A stretch of DNA of 64,000 nucleotides from Paenibacillus sp. FSL R7-0273 (lineage in GTDB: Bacteria > Bacillota > Bacilli > Paenibacillales > Paenibacillaceae). The DNA is taken from the NCBI RefSeq assembly GCF_000758625.1, contig NZ_CP009283.1, positions 4,599,501-4,663,500 of the forward strand, in the 5' to 3' direction. A program made the translations under genes and the position numbers. This document shows positions 45,284 through 53,504 of this stretch, piece by piece (the first letter of the stretch is position 1; each line of letters starts with the position of its first letter). Below the pieces are notes generated by a model that had not been told where the DNA came from, made no database searches, and worked only from the letters and a program-made list of their open reading frames with translations.

Positions 45284-47119
45284 TTACTGCACACTCTTGC
45301 GGGCCTCGAACAGCTCCTCCGCTTTTTTTATGGAAAACTCCATCACTTCGGCGTAACCCAGCCCGTTCACCTTGTCGTGCATTTCCTTGTTCAGCTTATC
45401 GAATTCAGCCTGATTTTTGGCAAAAACCATCTTCCAGGACATCTGCTGGATCACGGTGCCGATCTGTTTGTTTTTCTGCTCCAGCGTTTTGTCCATCGTC
45501 AGCGGCTCTTTACCGGTGAAGCCCTGAGGGGCAACGGCGAGCAGATTGTTTTTCTCAAAATATTCCTTAGGCGTCAGCACGCCCATCTTCGCTCTCCAGT
45601 CACTGTCCAGCTTGGACGGATTGCGCTCCAGCGTCGTCTGCCACAGATTGTGGTCATACGGCTCATTTGTTTCGGGATTAAGCATCGCCGGCACCACAAA
45701 CGAGAAGTTCATCTGATTTGAGCCATAGTAGTAGTCCCCGCCGCCGTATTCCGCCGGAACCTGGGTGTTCTGCTGATCTGTATAGGCCTGCCAGCCAAAA
45801 TCAGTTACGACCGGCTTGCCGTTTGCATCGATATCCCAGGTCAGCCCTTTCGGTCCGTTAGGTACAGCCGTTCCGCTGCCTGCCGAGAGCATCGCGCCTT
45901 CCGGGGTGTACATCCAGTTCAGGAACTCCATAATCCGCGCAGGCTCCTTGGCCTTGGCTCCGATCGCGATAATACCGTTGCCGCCGTATACGTTGAAGCC
46001 GGTTGAGTACATCAGCTCATCCTTGAACGGCACCATGGCGAAGCCTTTGCCTTCAGCCGTTCTTTCTGCGGTGTTATAGTTGGCAGCGCCAAGCCACGGG
46101 AACCAGGAGAACAGCAGGCGGCCGTCTTTATATTTTGCCACAACGTCATCAAACTTCTGGGTCAGGGAGTCCGGATCAAGCAGCCCCATCTGGTTGGCGT
46201 CGTAGTACAGCTTCAGCGACTTCATATACCAGCTGTCCTCGGACAGGAAGTCGTAATACTTCTCTTCATCGGCTTTGACAAATATCGCTGTCTCCGGAAT
46301 TTCGTCGTAGCCCATCATGTTGGCGAACTGCTTCGCCAGAGTCATTTTGTAGTTGCCGTCCCAGTCGGCCCAGAGCGAGAAGGCATAGGTTTTTTTGCCC
46401 TGCTCATTCTTTGGCTCCAGCTCTTGCATCTGCTTCAGCACCGGCAGATAATCCTCGATCGTGTTAATCTCTGGCGCACCGATTTGCTGATACAGATCCC
46501 AGCGCAGATCCGGTCCCCAGGTCATATCCTTGCCTTCGGAAGGTCCGGACGGGTTGGTAGCTACACTGTTGCCGATGCCGTATACCGAATTACCGCCGCC
46601 AAAAGCGACCTTAGCCTTTTCTACAGCCTTCGGAAACTGCTTGGCAATGTCAGCGCCGTATTTGTCCAGCAGGCCGTCCTGGGTCCAGTCGAGCAGCAGC
46701 TTGCCTTTGATCGCATTCGGATAATGGTTTTTGTCATCGCCGAAAACAATAATGTCGCCCAGGTTACCGGAGGCCATCATCGCTGAAATCTTCGTATCTC
46801 CGCCGGTCAGGTTGGACGCGACGATATCCAGCTCGATATTGAATTTATCCTTGATCACTTTCGCGAACCAGCCGGTCTGCGGCCCGGCATAGTTGGCGGT
46901 TGTCGAGAACACGGTCAGCTTCAGCGGCTTGGAGTGATCCAGCGCACCGTCATCCGGCGCAGCCGTTGCCTCCGTAACGGCAGTAGCCTCTGCCGCAGGC
47001 TTTTCCGTGCTTTGCGCCGGACCTGCGTTGCCCCCGTTATTGTTGCCCCCGCCGCAGGCTGCCAGCACGAACACCATAACCGCGCTCAGCAGCAGCAGCG
47101 GCAATCTTTTCAGCTTCAT
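45284..47119 (-). CDS. Sugar ABC transporter substrate-binding lipoprotein, LplA-like
   Basis: 611 residues. Type II signal peptide with lipobox LAAC (Cys22), then a low-complexity Gly/Asn/Ala linker and a large CUT1-type binding domain, e.g. WYYDANQMGLLDPDSLTQ-like and GGNGIIAIGAKAKEPARIMEF segments. The size and the Lpl-like permeases next to it fit uptake of oligo- or polysaccharide breakdown products. ATG behind TAGGGGG. Third gene of the operon, 60 bases after the LplC-like permease. Confidence 0.93.
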   Translation of the reverse strand: MKLKRLPLLLLSAVMVFVLAACGGGNNNGGNAGPAQSTEKPAAEATAVTEATAAPDDGALDHSKPLKLTVFSTTANYAGPQTGWFAKVIKDKFNIELDIVASNLTGGDTKISAMMASGNLGDIIVFGDDKNHYPNAIKGKLLLDWTQDGLLDKYGADIAKQFPKAVEKAKVAFGGGNSVYGIGNSVATNPSGPSEGKDMTWGPDLRWDLYQQIGAPEINTIEDYLPVLKQMQELEPKNEQGKKTYAFSLWADWDGNYKMTLAKQFANMMGYDEIPETAIFVKADEEKYYDFLSEDSWYMKSLKLYYDANQMGLLDPDSLTQKFDDVVAKYKDGRLLFSWFPWLGAANYNTAERTAEGKGFAMVPFKDELMYSTGFNVYGGNGIIAIGAKAKEPARIMEFLNWMYTPEGAMLSAGSGTAVPNGPKGLTWDIDANGKPVVTDFGWQAYTDQQNTQVPAEYGGGDYYYGSNQMNFSFVVPAMLNPETNEPYDHNLWQTTLERNPSKLDSDWRAKMGVLTPKEYFEKNNLLAVAPQGFTGKEPLTMDKTLEQKNKQIGTVIQQMSWKMVFAKNQAEFDKLNKEMHDKVNGLGYAEVMEFSIKKAEELFEARKSVQ

Positions 47120-47179
47120 ACTTTTACCCCCTAATAAAGTTTATAGACCTGTACATGCATGAAGCCGGCTGCGGCCTCC

Positions 47180-48073
47180 TCAGCCTTTGACCGCGCCGAT
47201 CATAATGCCTTTGACAAAAAAGCGCTGGAAAAACGGATACACAATCAGAATCGGCAGCACGACAATCATCGTCACCGTCATCCGCACAGAGGTCGGCGTC
47301 TGCATATTCTGCACACTGGCCGCCATATCCGGGGAATTGCGGATCAGCGCCGCCAGGGAGCTCGATTCATTCAGATAGCGCCAGAGCAGAAACTGCAGCG
47401 TGAAATATTTGGTTTCGGTCATCAGAAACGCCGTGTCGATGAAGGAGTTCCACTGGCTCACCGCTGAAAAAATGGTAATCGTCGCCAGAATCGGCGTCGT
47501 CAGCGGAACGATAATGCTCCAGAATACCCGCAGATAACCTGCCCCGTCGATGCTGGCTGACTCCTCGAGTGAGGGTGGAATCGCCTCAACAAAGGTTTTG
47601 ACCAGAATGATGTTGAACGGGGTAATAATCGTCGGCAAAATATACGCCAGATAGTTGTTGGTCAGATGCAGATTGTGCATAGTGATGTACCACGGAATCA
47701 GCCCCGCACTGAAATACATAGTGACGACAATGCTGCGGTACCAGATCTGGCGGCCCCACATCTCCTTTTTGGTGAACAGGTAGCCGAGGAAGGCCGATGC
47801 GCCAACGGTCAGCAGCGTACCTACCACCGTCCGGTAGACCGACACAAGCGCCGCATGGCTCAGCCCGCTGATCCGCAGTACTTTGGAGTAGTTGTCAAAA
47901 TGAATATCCCGCGGATAAAACTTGATGTAGCCCGCCGCGCTGAGATCATTGGAGCTGATCGTGTTGATGAACAGGTAGTAGAACGGATACATGCAGCTGA
48001 GCGTGAACACGCCGAACAGCACGTAGATGATTCCCTGGAACAGGGCATCGCCTGGCTTGAGCTTTTTGCGCAA
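47180..48073 (-). CDS. Sugar ABC transporter permease, LplC-like
   Basis: 297 residues, TTG start nine bases after AAGGGG. Six transmembrane segments; the EAA loop that docks the ATPase is EAIPPSLEESASIDGAGYLRVFW. The C-terminus ends FFVKGIMIGAVKG, typical of LplC. Forms the membrane channel with the LplB-like subunit. No ATPase gene is present; Lpl-type systems share a general ATPase such as MsmX (family knowledge). Confidence 0.95.
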   Translation of the reverse strand: MRKKLKPGDALFQGIIYVLFGVFTLSCMYPFYYLFINTISSNDLSAAGYIKFYPRDIHFDNYSKVLRISGLSHAALVSVYRTVVGTLLTVGASAFLGYLFTKKEMWGRQIWYRSIVVTMYFSAGLIPWYITMHNLHLTNNYLAYILPTIITPFNIILVKTFVEAIPPSLEESASIDGAGYLRVFWSIIVPLTTPILATITIFSAVSQWNSFIDTAFLMTETKYFTLQFLLWRYLNESSSLAALIRNSPDMAASVQNMQTPTSVRMTVTMIVVLPILIVYPFFQRFFVKGIMIGAVKG

Positions 48074-48086
48074 ATGGAATCACCCC

Positions 48087-49046
48087 TTAAATAATCGATT
48101 CATCCCGCACAACCTTGGATAAGGTGTTGGCTGCGAACAGCAGCGCCACGCTGACGACCGATTTCAGCATGCTGACGGCTGTCGCGAACGGAAAATTGTT
48201 GGCAAACGCGATATTGTACACGTACAGATCCAGCACCTCAATCGTGTCCTTGTTCATCGCATTCTGGAAAGCGAAGTACTGCTCCATCCCGTTGTTCACG
48301 AAGTTCCCGATCGAGAGCAGCAGCAGCACGAAGAAGGTGGGAATGAGTCCCGGTACGGTGATATGCCAGATTTTGCGGAACCGGCTGGCCCCGTCCACCT
48401 CTGCCGCCTCATACAATTCCTGGTCAATGCCGGCAATCGCCGCCAGATAGAGGATCGCTCCCCAGCCGAGGGACTTCCACCAGTACCAGGCAATCATCGT
48501 CAGCCAGATATGGGAGCTGGAGGCCAGAAAATTGAAGCCTTCATCCACCAGTCCAAGCTGTACCAGCACATGGGTTACAACGCCGTTGTCTACAGAGAAC
48601 AGCGAGAACGCCAGCGCATACACGAGAATCCAGCTGATAAAATTCGGGATTGTCGTCAGCGTCTGCACCATTTTGCGGTACCAGCCTGCCTTGATCTCTG
48701 TCAGCAGAATGGCGAAGATTACCGGAAACACCGAAGTGACCAGCCCGAGTGAGCTCATTGCCACCGTATTCTTCAGCACACGCAGCACTTCTGCGGTCTG
48801 GGTCGGATTCTCGACCATTGTCCGGAACCATTTCAGCCCGACATACGGCGTATCCGACAGCGGAATGCCCGGTATAAAATCATAGAAGGCATAGATCCAC
48901 CCGCTGACCGGCAGATAATAGAAAATAAAAGTGATCACCAGAAACGGCAGCGCCATCAGGAACAGCTTATACTTGTTCTGCAGCTTCCATTGGCTCCGGC
49001 GGATTGGTTCGGCGCTGTGCAGCAGCTTGCCAGAAGGTACTCCCAT
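48087..49046 (-). CDS. Sugar ABC transporter permease, LplB-like
   Basis: 319 residues, ATG behind AGGAGATAGAGG. Six transmembrane segments beginning LFLMALPFLVITFIFYYLPV; the EAA loop reads DQELYEAAEVDGASRFRKIW. First gene of the operon; it ends 13 bases before the LplC-like gene. The operon order is permease, permease, binding protein, kinase, regulator, second binding protein. A cre box lies 28-42 bases before its start codon. Confidence 0.95.
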   Translation of the reverse strand: MGVPSGKLLHSAEPIRRSQWKLQNKYKLFLMALPFLVITFIFYYLPVSGWIYAFYDFIPGIPLSDTPYVGLKWFRTMVENPTQTAEVLRVLKNTVAMSSLGLVTSVFPVIFAILLTEIKAGWYRKMVQTLTTIPNFISWILVYALAFSLFSVDNGVVTHVLVQLGLVDEGFNFLASSSHIWLTMIAWYWWKSLGWGAILYLAAIAGIDQELYEAAEVDGASRFRKIWHITVPGLIPTFFVLLLLSIGNFVNNGMEQYFAFQNAMNKDTIEVLDLYVYNIAFANNFPFATAVSMLKSVVSVALLFAANTLSKVVRDESII

Positions 49047-49073
49047 GCCTCTATCTCCTATGATCCAGATTTT

Positions 49074-49088
49074 TGTTTACGCTTTCAT
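49074..49088 (-). promoter_or_regulatory. cre box (CcpA site) before the LplB-like gene
   Basis: Read toward the operon ATGAAAGCGTAAACA fits every fixed position of the cre consensus WTGNAANCGNWNNCW. It lies between the presumed promoter and the first start codon, the position where CcpA blocks elongation, so glucose repression of the operon is expected. Confidence 0.65.
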
Positions 49089-49161
49089 CTTAGCAAAAGC
49101 ATCGCCTTTTCCGGGATAGAGGCCAGCCACCGGTTAAGAGAGAGCCGTCCGGTAGTTGCGG

Positions 49162-49201
49162 ACCATTTTCGCAGGGAAGTGAACCGTTTTCGCAGGGGAG
49201 T
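49162..49201 (-). promoter_or_regulatory. Direct-repeat activator site upstream of the sugar operon
   Basis: Two 19-base copies, ACCATTTTCGCAGGGAAGT and ACCGTTTTCGCAGGGGAGT (plus-strand reading), match at 17 of 19 positions and start exactly 21 bases apart. Two direct repeats spaced two helical turns are the form bound by AraC-type dimers, so this is the probable site of the YesN-like regulator encoded in the same operon. Confidence 0.6.
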
Positions 49202-49311
49202 TTGATGGAGGTAAATTATCCAAGCTTGCGGTCAGGTAAAATAACCCCGCCAAAGCCATCCCCGGCCGGATGACGGCTCAGATGCCTTACGGAGCTGCTC
49301 TTTTACATTCA

Positions 49312-49338
49312 AAAAGGCCTCCCGTAACGGGAAGCCTG
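49312..49338 (-). terminator. Terminator downstream of the SMP-30 gene
   Basis: On the minus strand AGGCTTCCCG pairs with CGGGAGGCCT around TTA. Five T follow. It lies 255 bases beyond the SMP-30 stop codon. Confidence 0.55.
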
Positions 49339-49379
49339 TTATCCATCTATCATCCTATCAATTTGCTCACAAAAATCAG

Positions 49380-49570
49380 CATAGCTGCATTTTGTACAAC
49401 TAAAACGCCTGATTTTCCGGCTAAACTCCGTTTAAGTGTACTCCGTACAACTATGTCAGCGTAAAAAGCTCCTTCGGGCCAATTTGGCCAGATTTAGTTG
49501 CACAAACTGCAGTTATACCGCGCAAGTACACTAATTTACTGTTTTTAGTTGCACCAAATACACTTATTCC
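49380..49570. repeat. Four AGTTGyAC-type repeats in inverted pairs
   Basis: Copies on the plus strand start near 49491 and 49542 (TTTAGTTGCACAAA..., TTTAGTTGCACCAAA...). Copies on the minus strand lie at 49380-49407 and 49423-49455. Each is about 28 bases with the consensus TTTAGTTGyACmAAmTrCA. The two inverted pairs could fold into a cruciform or long hairpin. Confidence 0.6.
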
Positions 49571-49592
49571 GTCACCGCTGCTCCATGGAAGC

Positions 49593-50483
49593 TTATTTTT
49601 CACTCCGGAAAACACTTGCTGCATGCCCCTGCACGCCCGGCTTGAACTTGAACAGTCCGCCCGACAGCGGCCAGCGCTCCAGCTGTTCCTCACTCATCCC
49701 GTTGCGCGCTGTCGTAATATACAGCTCATCCAGTCCCTCGCCGCCGAAAGCACAGGAGGTTACATTAAGTGCCGGTACCTCAACACTGGCGAGCTGCTCA
49801 CCGGTATGCGGGTTCCAGCGGGATACGCGCGCACCGCCCCAATGGGCGACCCAGAGCATGCCTTCCCGGTCAATGGTCATTCCATCCGGGACATCCTTGC
49901 CCTCCGGGAAATGAATAATCGCCCGGCGGTTGCTCACCTTACCGGTCTCCAATTCATAATCCAGCGCATCTACAGCTCTGGTTACAGAGTCAATATAGTA
50001 CATGCGGCCCAGCCGGTCATCCCAGGCCAGACCATTGGAGATTCCGACCCCGCTCAGCACCTGACGGACTTGTCCGTCATTATCCAGCACATACAGGCTG
50101 CCCGACGAACGGTCAGAGCCCATACTCATTGAGCCGAACCACAGTCTGCCGCTGCTGTCGCACTTGGCATCGTTCAGCCTGTTGTTTGGAAGCTCGGATT
50201 CAATCTCCGCAAGCTGCTCAAGCTGGTCCGGATTGCTGCCGTCATACCTGTAGATGCCTTCCTGAAGCGCCAGAATCCAGCCGCCATCAGTGTCAGGGAC
50301 AGCTGCACCGGTTCTCTGCGCGAACGTAACCGCCTGCTCCTCCCTGCCTGACTCCGGATTATAGCTGCGCAACTGCATCCCTTCAATATCTGCCCAGTAC
50401 AGCTTACCGTCCTTGTCATTCCAATGCGGCCCTTCACCCAGCACCGCCCGTGCATCTAATACCAGCTCTGCCTGATCAGTCAT
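49593..50483 (-). CDS. SMP-30/gluconolactonase family protein
   Basis: 296 residues from the ATG at 50483 (TTAGGAGGAGGGG upstream); the frame to 50669 has no site. Six-bladed propeller with the metal-binding residues of the family: Glu in LGEGPHW (residue 17), Asn in SNGLAWDD and Asp in VPDGMTIDREG, plus LNDAKCDSSGRLWFG. Hydrolyses sugar lactones (gluconolactone-like) in the cytosol. Next to the sugar ABC operon, so both may serve a sugar oxidation route (inference). Confidence 0.92.
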   Translation of the reverse strand: MTDQAELVLDARAVLGEGPHWNDKDGKLYWADIEGMQLRSYNPESGREEQAVTFAQRTGAAVPDTDGGWILALQEGIYRYDGSNPDQLEQLAEIESELPNNRLNDAKCDSSGRLWFGSMSMGSDRSSGSLYVLDNDGQVRQVLSGVGISNGLAWDDRLGRMYYIDSVTRAVDALDYELETGKVSNRRAIIHFPEGKDVPDGMTIDREGMLWVAHWGGARVSRWNPHTGEQLASVEVPALNVTSCAFGGEGLDELYITTARNGMSEEQLERWPLSGGLFKFKPGVQGHAASVFRSEK

Positions 50484-50672
50484 AATGCCCCTCCTCCTAA
50501 GCTTCCTTGATGTTAGTTGCTCTCTCACGTCTATTCTACCTGTGTTCGCCGGGAGAATCCAATATGCAGCCAGCCGTTCGAACCTGTATGTATTCCTCTT
50601 TTTCATCCTTAACCTCGGACATGACAAAATCAGAAGCAAACTGTATCTCCATAGCCCGGCTCCCTCCACACT

Positions 50673-51350
50673 TTACTTCGTAATCTTCAGCTGCTGCTTC
50701 ACTAGTGCACTCTTATGAATCTCCAGCAAGCTGCTGTACTCCACCTTCTGAATAACGCAGCCTGTGCCAATAATCACCTTTTCTCCGCGCACGGTGTCCG
50801 CATGCGTATTCTGCAGCTCTATATAGTCGCCTTCAATTAACCCGGCTGTGAACCGCATCTCCGTGTGATTTCCCGGCAGCAGCAGAGCCTTGGTCTTACT
50901 CCTTTTAACTGTAATCGTACCGCCGCCGACCTCAGCCGCGCTGCCCGGACCATACAGCTTCAGCTGTATCTTCTCTGCACTAAGCAGCCCCTTCACCTGC
51001 AGCGTACCGCTCAGCTCCAGCTCCTCGGCCTCACAATTACCACTGACTTCCAGGCTTCCGCTGAGCTTCAGCTGCTCGGCGCAGAGGCTGCCGGCCTTGA
51101 TATCTCCTTGCCCGCGTAATGTTCCGGCTTCAAGCCGGCCGTTCACGGCAAGCTCACCTGTCAGTTTCAGCTTCTCCGTCTTCAGGCTGCCGGACACTTC
51201 GTTCTCCCCCGTAATGCTGAGACTCTGGCAATCCACATCTCCGTTAAACCTGCACTCTCCGGTTATCTTTACATCCTGAAAAAAACCGCCTAATGAACTT
51301 GATGTTCCAAGTACCTTAAGATTGCTCCGCCCTGCAAAATCATTCACCAT
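50673..51350 (-). CDS. yhbF: Bactofilin-like polymer-forming protein (YhbF)
   Basis: 225 residues. Residues about 10-130 are a right-handed beta-helix of short Gly-rich turns, e.g. SITGENEVSGSLKTEKLKL-type rungs with repeated xLxxxG steps, typical of bactofilins; a beta domain with GEKVIIGTGCVIQKVEY follows. ATG behind AGGAAAGG, overlapping the last 11 bases of the preceding bactofilin gene. The gene set yhbD-yhbE-yhbF is linked in Bacillus to flagellar assembly through the BacE/BacF bactofilins (family knowledge). Confidence 0.88.
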   Translation of the reverse strand: MVNDFAGRSNLKVLGTSSSLGGFFQDVKITGECRFNGDVDCQSLSITGENEVSGSLKTEKLKLTGELAVNGRLEAGTLRGQGDIKAGSLCAEQLKLSGSLEVSGNCEAEELELSGTLQVKGLLSAEKIQLKLYGPGSAAEVGGGTITVKRSKTKALLLPGNHTEMRFTAGLIEGDYIELQNTHADTVRGEKVIIGTGCVIQKVEYSSLLEIHKSALVKQQLKITK

Positions 51351-52032
51351 ACTTTTCTACCTTTCCTACTGTGGCATCCGGATGAACGGTCAGCTCTGAC
51401 AGATATTCCACGCGTCCGATATTGCACCCCGGTCCGATCTTTACAACGCCGCCGCTGACCACTTCCGCGTTTGTGTATTCCAGATCCAGCACATCGCCCT
51501 CAATCATTTTGGCAATCAGCTCTGGCTTAAGCTTTGGAATGAAGCTGGACGCCAGCTTATTCCAGAGTCTTCCGTCCATATCCACCCTGCGGATTATCAG
51601 ACTCCCCGCACCGATTTCTCCTGCTCTGGCCTGCCCCTGCAGTGTAAAGTTTACATGTCCTGCGCTAAGCAGCCCTTTGACTTCAAATACACCCTCGCCC
51701 TTCAGCTCTTCCAGCTCACAGTTTCCGTTTACGTTCAGCATGCCGTTCAGGCAGCAGCTTTCTCCACGCAGATTACGGTTTATCGCCACCAAGCCTTCAA
51801 TCCCCATCTGCTCCGTCTGCAGGCCGCCGTTTATCTTTATTTTCCCGTTGGCTTGCAGCTCTTCTGACACAACATCTCCCTCAAAGGTAATCATTCCGTT
51901 TCCTTGAATCGTTCTGGCGCTAACCGCACCGTTAACCTTGCACACCCCATCCAACGAAACCTTATTGTAACGCCCCCCTGCTCCGCCGGTAACTCCGGTC
52001 AGCAGCAAATCCGGCAACTGCTGTTCATTCAT
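51340..52032 (-). CDS. yhbE: Bactofilin-like polymer-forming protein (YhbE)
   Basis: 230 residues from the ATG at 52032, eight bases after AAAGGGG; the ATG at 52038 is too close to that site. Beta-helix region with rungs like GNGMITFEGDVVSEELQANG and NGMLNVNGNCELEELKGEG, then a C-terminal beta region ending with GPGCNIGRVEYLSEL, which parallels the YhbF end (GTGCVIQKVEYSSLL). The two proteins are clear paralogues from a tandem duplication. Lies 24 bases after yhbD and overlaps yhbF by 11 bases, so the products are probably made in a fixed ratio. Confidence 0.88.
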   Translation of the reverse strand: MNEQQLPDLLLTGVTGGAGGRYNKVSLDGVCKVNGAVSARTIQGNGMITFEGDVVSEELQANGKIKINGGLQTEQMGIEGLVAINRNLRGESCCLNGMLNVNGNCELEELKGEGVFEVKGLLSAGHVNFTLQGQARAGEIGAGSLIIRRVDMDGRLWNKLASSFIPKLKPELIAKMIEGDVLDLEYTNAEVVSGGVVKIGPGCNIGRVEYLSELTVHPDATVGKVEKYGE

Positions 52033-52056
52033 CTTCATTTCCCCTTTGTAATAAAT

Positions 52057-52692
52057 TCAGATTAAATTCAATTTACCGTTCAGCTGCTCAGCTAAGTCGG
52101 CAAAACTCATCCGGACTACCAGCCGGGCTCCCCTATCGAGCAGGATCTCAGCGGGTGCTGTACTGAGCAGAAAGAAGCTAACCCCCATTTTCCGGATAAA
52201 AAACAGCTCCCAGCCCTTCCCGCCAAACCTCGGTGTCTGCTCGGCAAGCGTGTGATAAAGCTGATCCGCCTCATCCAGATTCAGCTCCCCTCCGCTGAGC
52301 AGCCAGTCAACCATGAACAAATGTACAACCTGCCCGAACTCATACAGCTTCATCTTATCCTGGATGTTTCCGAACCGCTCCAGACATACTTTCGAAACAA
52401 TGTTACGTTCTAAAAGCTGATCGGCTGTAAAAGCAAGCCCGTTAACTGCAGCCGTATCAGTCAGCTTATCCGCCAGCTCATCCAGGGAAAACCCGTCCTT
52501 CAGGTTAATAATGTTATGGATGCGACCAAGAATCCGTTCCTTTGGAAAAAAGGTTTCCTGACCGGTAAACACCGATTTGCGGATAAACCACTCCTCCGGT
52601 ATCAGCTGCTTGCGCTTCCAGCGGTAGAGCTGCCCGTATGAGATTCCTGTTAGCTCAAGCAGCTCCTTCTTGGAAATCAAATCTTCCTCCAT
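52057..52692 (-). CDS. yhbD: YhbD-like protein with MerR-type HTH (DUF4004)
   Basis: 211 residues from the ATG at 52692 (AAGGAG upstream); the longer frame to 52713 adds seven residues. The N-terminal 45 residues are a MerR-type winged helix: ISKKELLELTGISYGQLYRWKRKQLIP and then WFIRKSVF. The C-terminal part is the DUF4004 helical domain. First gene of the bactofilin operon, with a palindrome right upstream, so it probably regulates its own operon. Confidence 0.9.
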   Translation of the reverse strand: MEEDLISKKELLELTGISYGQLYRWKRKQLIPEEWFIRKSVFTGQETFFPKERILGRIHNIINLKDGFSLDELADKLTDTAAVNGLAFTADQLLERNIVSKVCLERFGNIQDKMKLYEFGQVVHLFMVDWLLSGGELNLDEADQLYHTLAEQTPRFGGKGWELFFIRKMGVSFFLLSTAPAEILLDRGARLVVRMSFADLAEQLNGKLNLI

Positions 52693-52713
52693 GTAATCAC
52701 TCCTTGTCGTCAT

Positions 52714-52733
52714 CGTAACATAACACTGTTACG
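52714..52733. promoter_or_regulatory. Palindrome upstream of yhbD, probable autoregulatory operator
   Basis: CGTAAC (52714-52719) and GTTACG (52728-52733) enclose a TAACACTGTTA element that is itself palindromic around one base. The site lies 22-41 bases before the yhbD start, close to where the promoter should be. MerR-type regulators bind such near-20-bp dyads. Confidence 0.6.
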
Positions 52734-52815
52734 TTGTAAATGCTGATAACAGGAACGCATTATGCTTTTCCCGCACCTTTCTCAGGTCTTTCCCAGCAGC
52801 AGAACCCGTTCCACG

Positions 52816-52858
52816 CAAAAAGGAGCAAGCCGCTCCCGCTAAGGAATGGCTTGCTCCG
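52816..52858 (-). terminator. Rho-independent terminator of the L25 gene
   Basis: On the minus strand GGAGCAAGCC pairs with GGCTTGCTCC. T5 follows. It lies 29 bases beyond the stop codon. Confidence 0.9.
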
Positions 52859-52886
52859 TCTATACACCCTGCTGTATGCCGGGATC

Positions 52887-53504
52887 TTATTCTTCTGTCT
52901 TGCCTTCTTCTGCATTCTCTGCGGCTGTCGGTTCTTCAGCAGCTTCGCCTTCTGCAGGCTCCTCATGGGCAATCGGCGGCGAAATCCGCACGATCAGCGT
53001 ATCCTCAGGTGTCAAAATTTCCCAGCCATCATGCTTAGGCAGATCGGATACCAGCAGCTGGTCACCGATTTCCAGATTGCTGATGTCCACGTCAAAGGTC
53101 GGAGTCAGCTTGTCCGGCAGCGTTCTGATATCGAGCTCATACAGCTCGATCTGCTGGATACCGCCCATTTTCACACCGGACGGATCGCCTGTGAACTGGA
53201 ATGCCACCTTGGTGTCCAGCTCCGCCTTCATATCAATTTGCTGCAAATCTACGTGCAGAATATTGCGCGAGAGCGGCTGGCGCTGGATTTCTGCGATTAC
53301 CGCATTTTTAGCACCGGAATCCGGAAGCTCAACCTTGAGAATGGCCCGCGGATTTTTGCTGACAATTTCATTAAGCGCCTTGGCATCCGCCGAAAAGGAT
53401 TGTGTATCTGAACCTGCACCGTAGACGACAACCGGTACAAAGCCTTTTTTCCGCGTTGCAGAAGCCGAGCCGGATCTTTCAGTCAAACGAACTGTAGTAT
53501 TCAT
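52887..53504 (-). CDS. rplY: 50S ribosomal protein L25 / general stress protein Ctc
   Basis: 205 residues, ATG behind CTAGGAGGA. The N-terminal domain (about 1-95) is the 5S rRNA-binding L25 fold: RKKGFVPVVVYGAG and LSRNILHVDLQQIDM. The C-terminal TL5/Ctc extension follows, and the tail is very acidic (Glu/Ala-rich). It binds the 5S rRNA in the large subunit and belongs to the general stress regulon in Bacillus. Strong terminator downstream; a 326-base untranslated region lies upstream. Confidence 0.95.
   Translation of the reverse strand: MNTTVRLTERSGSASATRKKGFVPVVVYGAGSDTQSFSADAKALNEIVSKNPRAILKVELPDSGAKNAVIAEIQRQPLSRNILHVDLQQIDMKAELDTKVAFQFTGDPSGVKMGGIQQIELYELDIRTLPDKLTPTFDVDISNLEIGDQLLVSDLPKHDGWEILTPEDTLIVRISPPIAHEEPAEGEAAEEPTAAENAEEGKTEE

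Larger units (their letters stand above)
49047..49592. other. Intergenic region between sugar operon and SMP-30 gene
   Basis: This 546-base gap contains the cre box, the direct-repeat site, a terminator at 49313-49338 and a set of AGTTG-type inverted repeats (49380-49570). No gene is supported. Confidence 0.7.
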
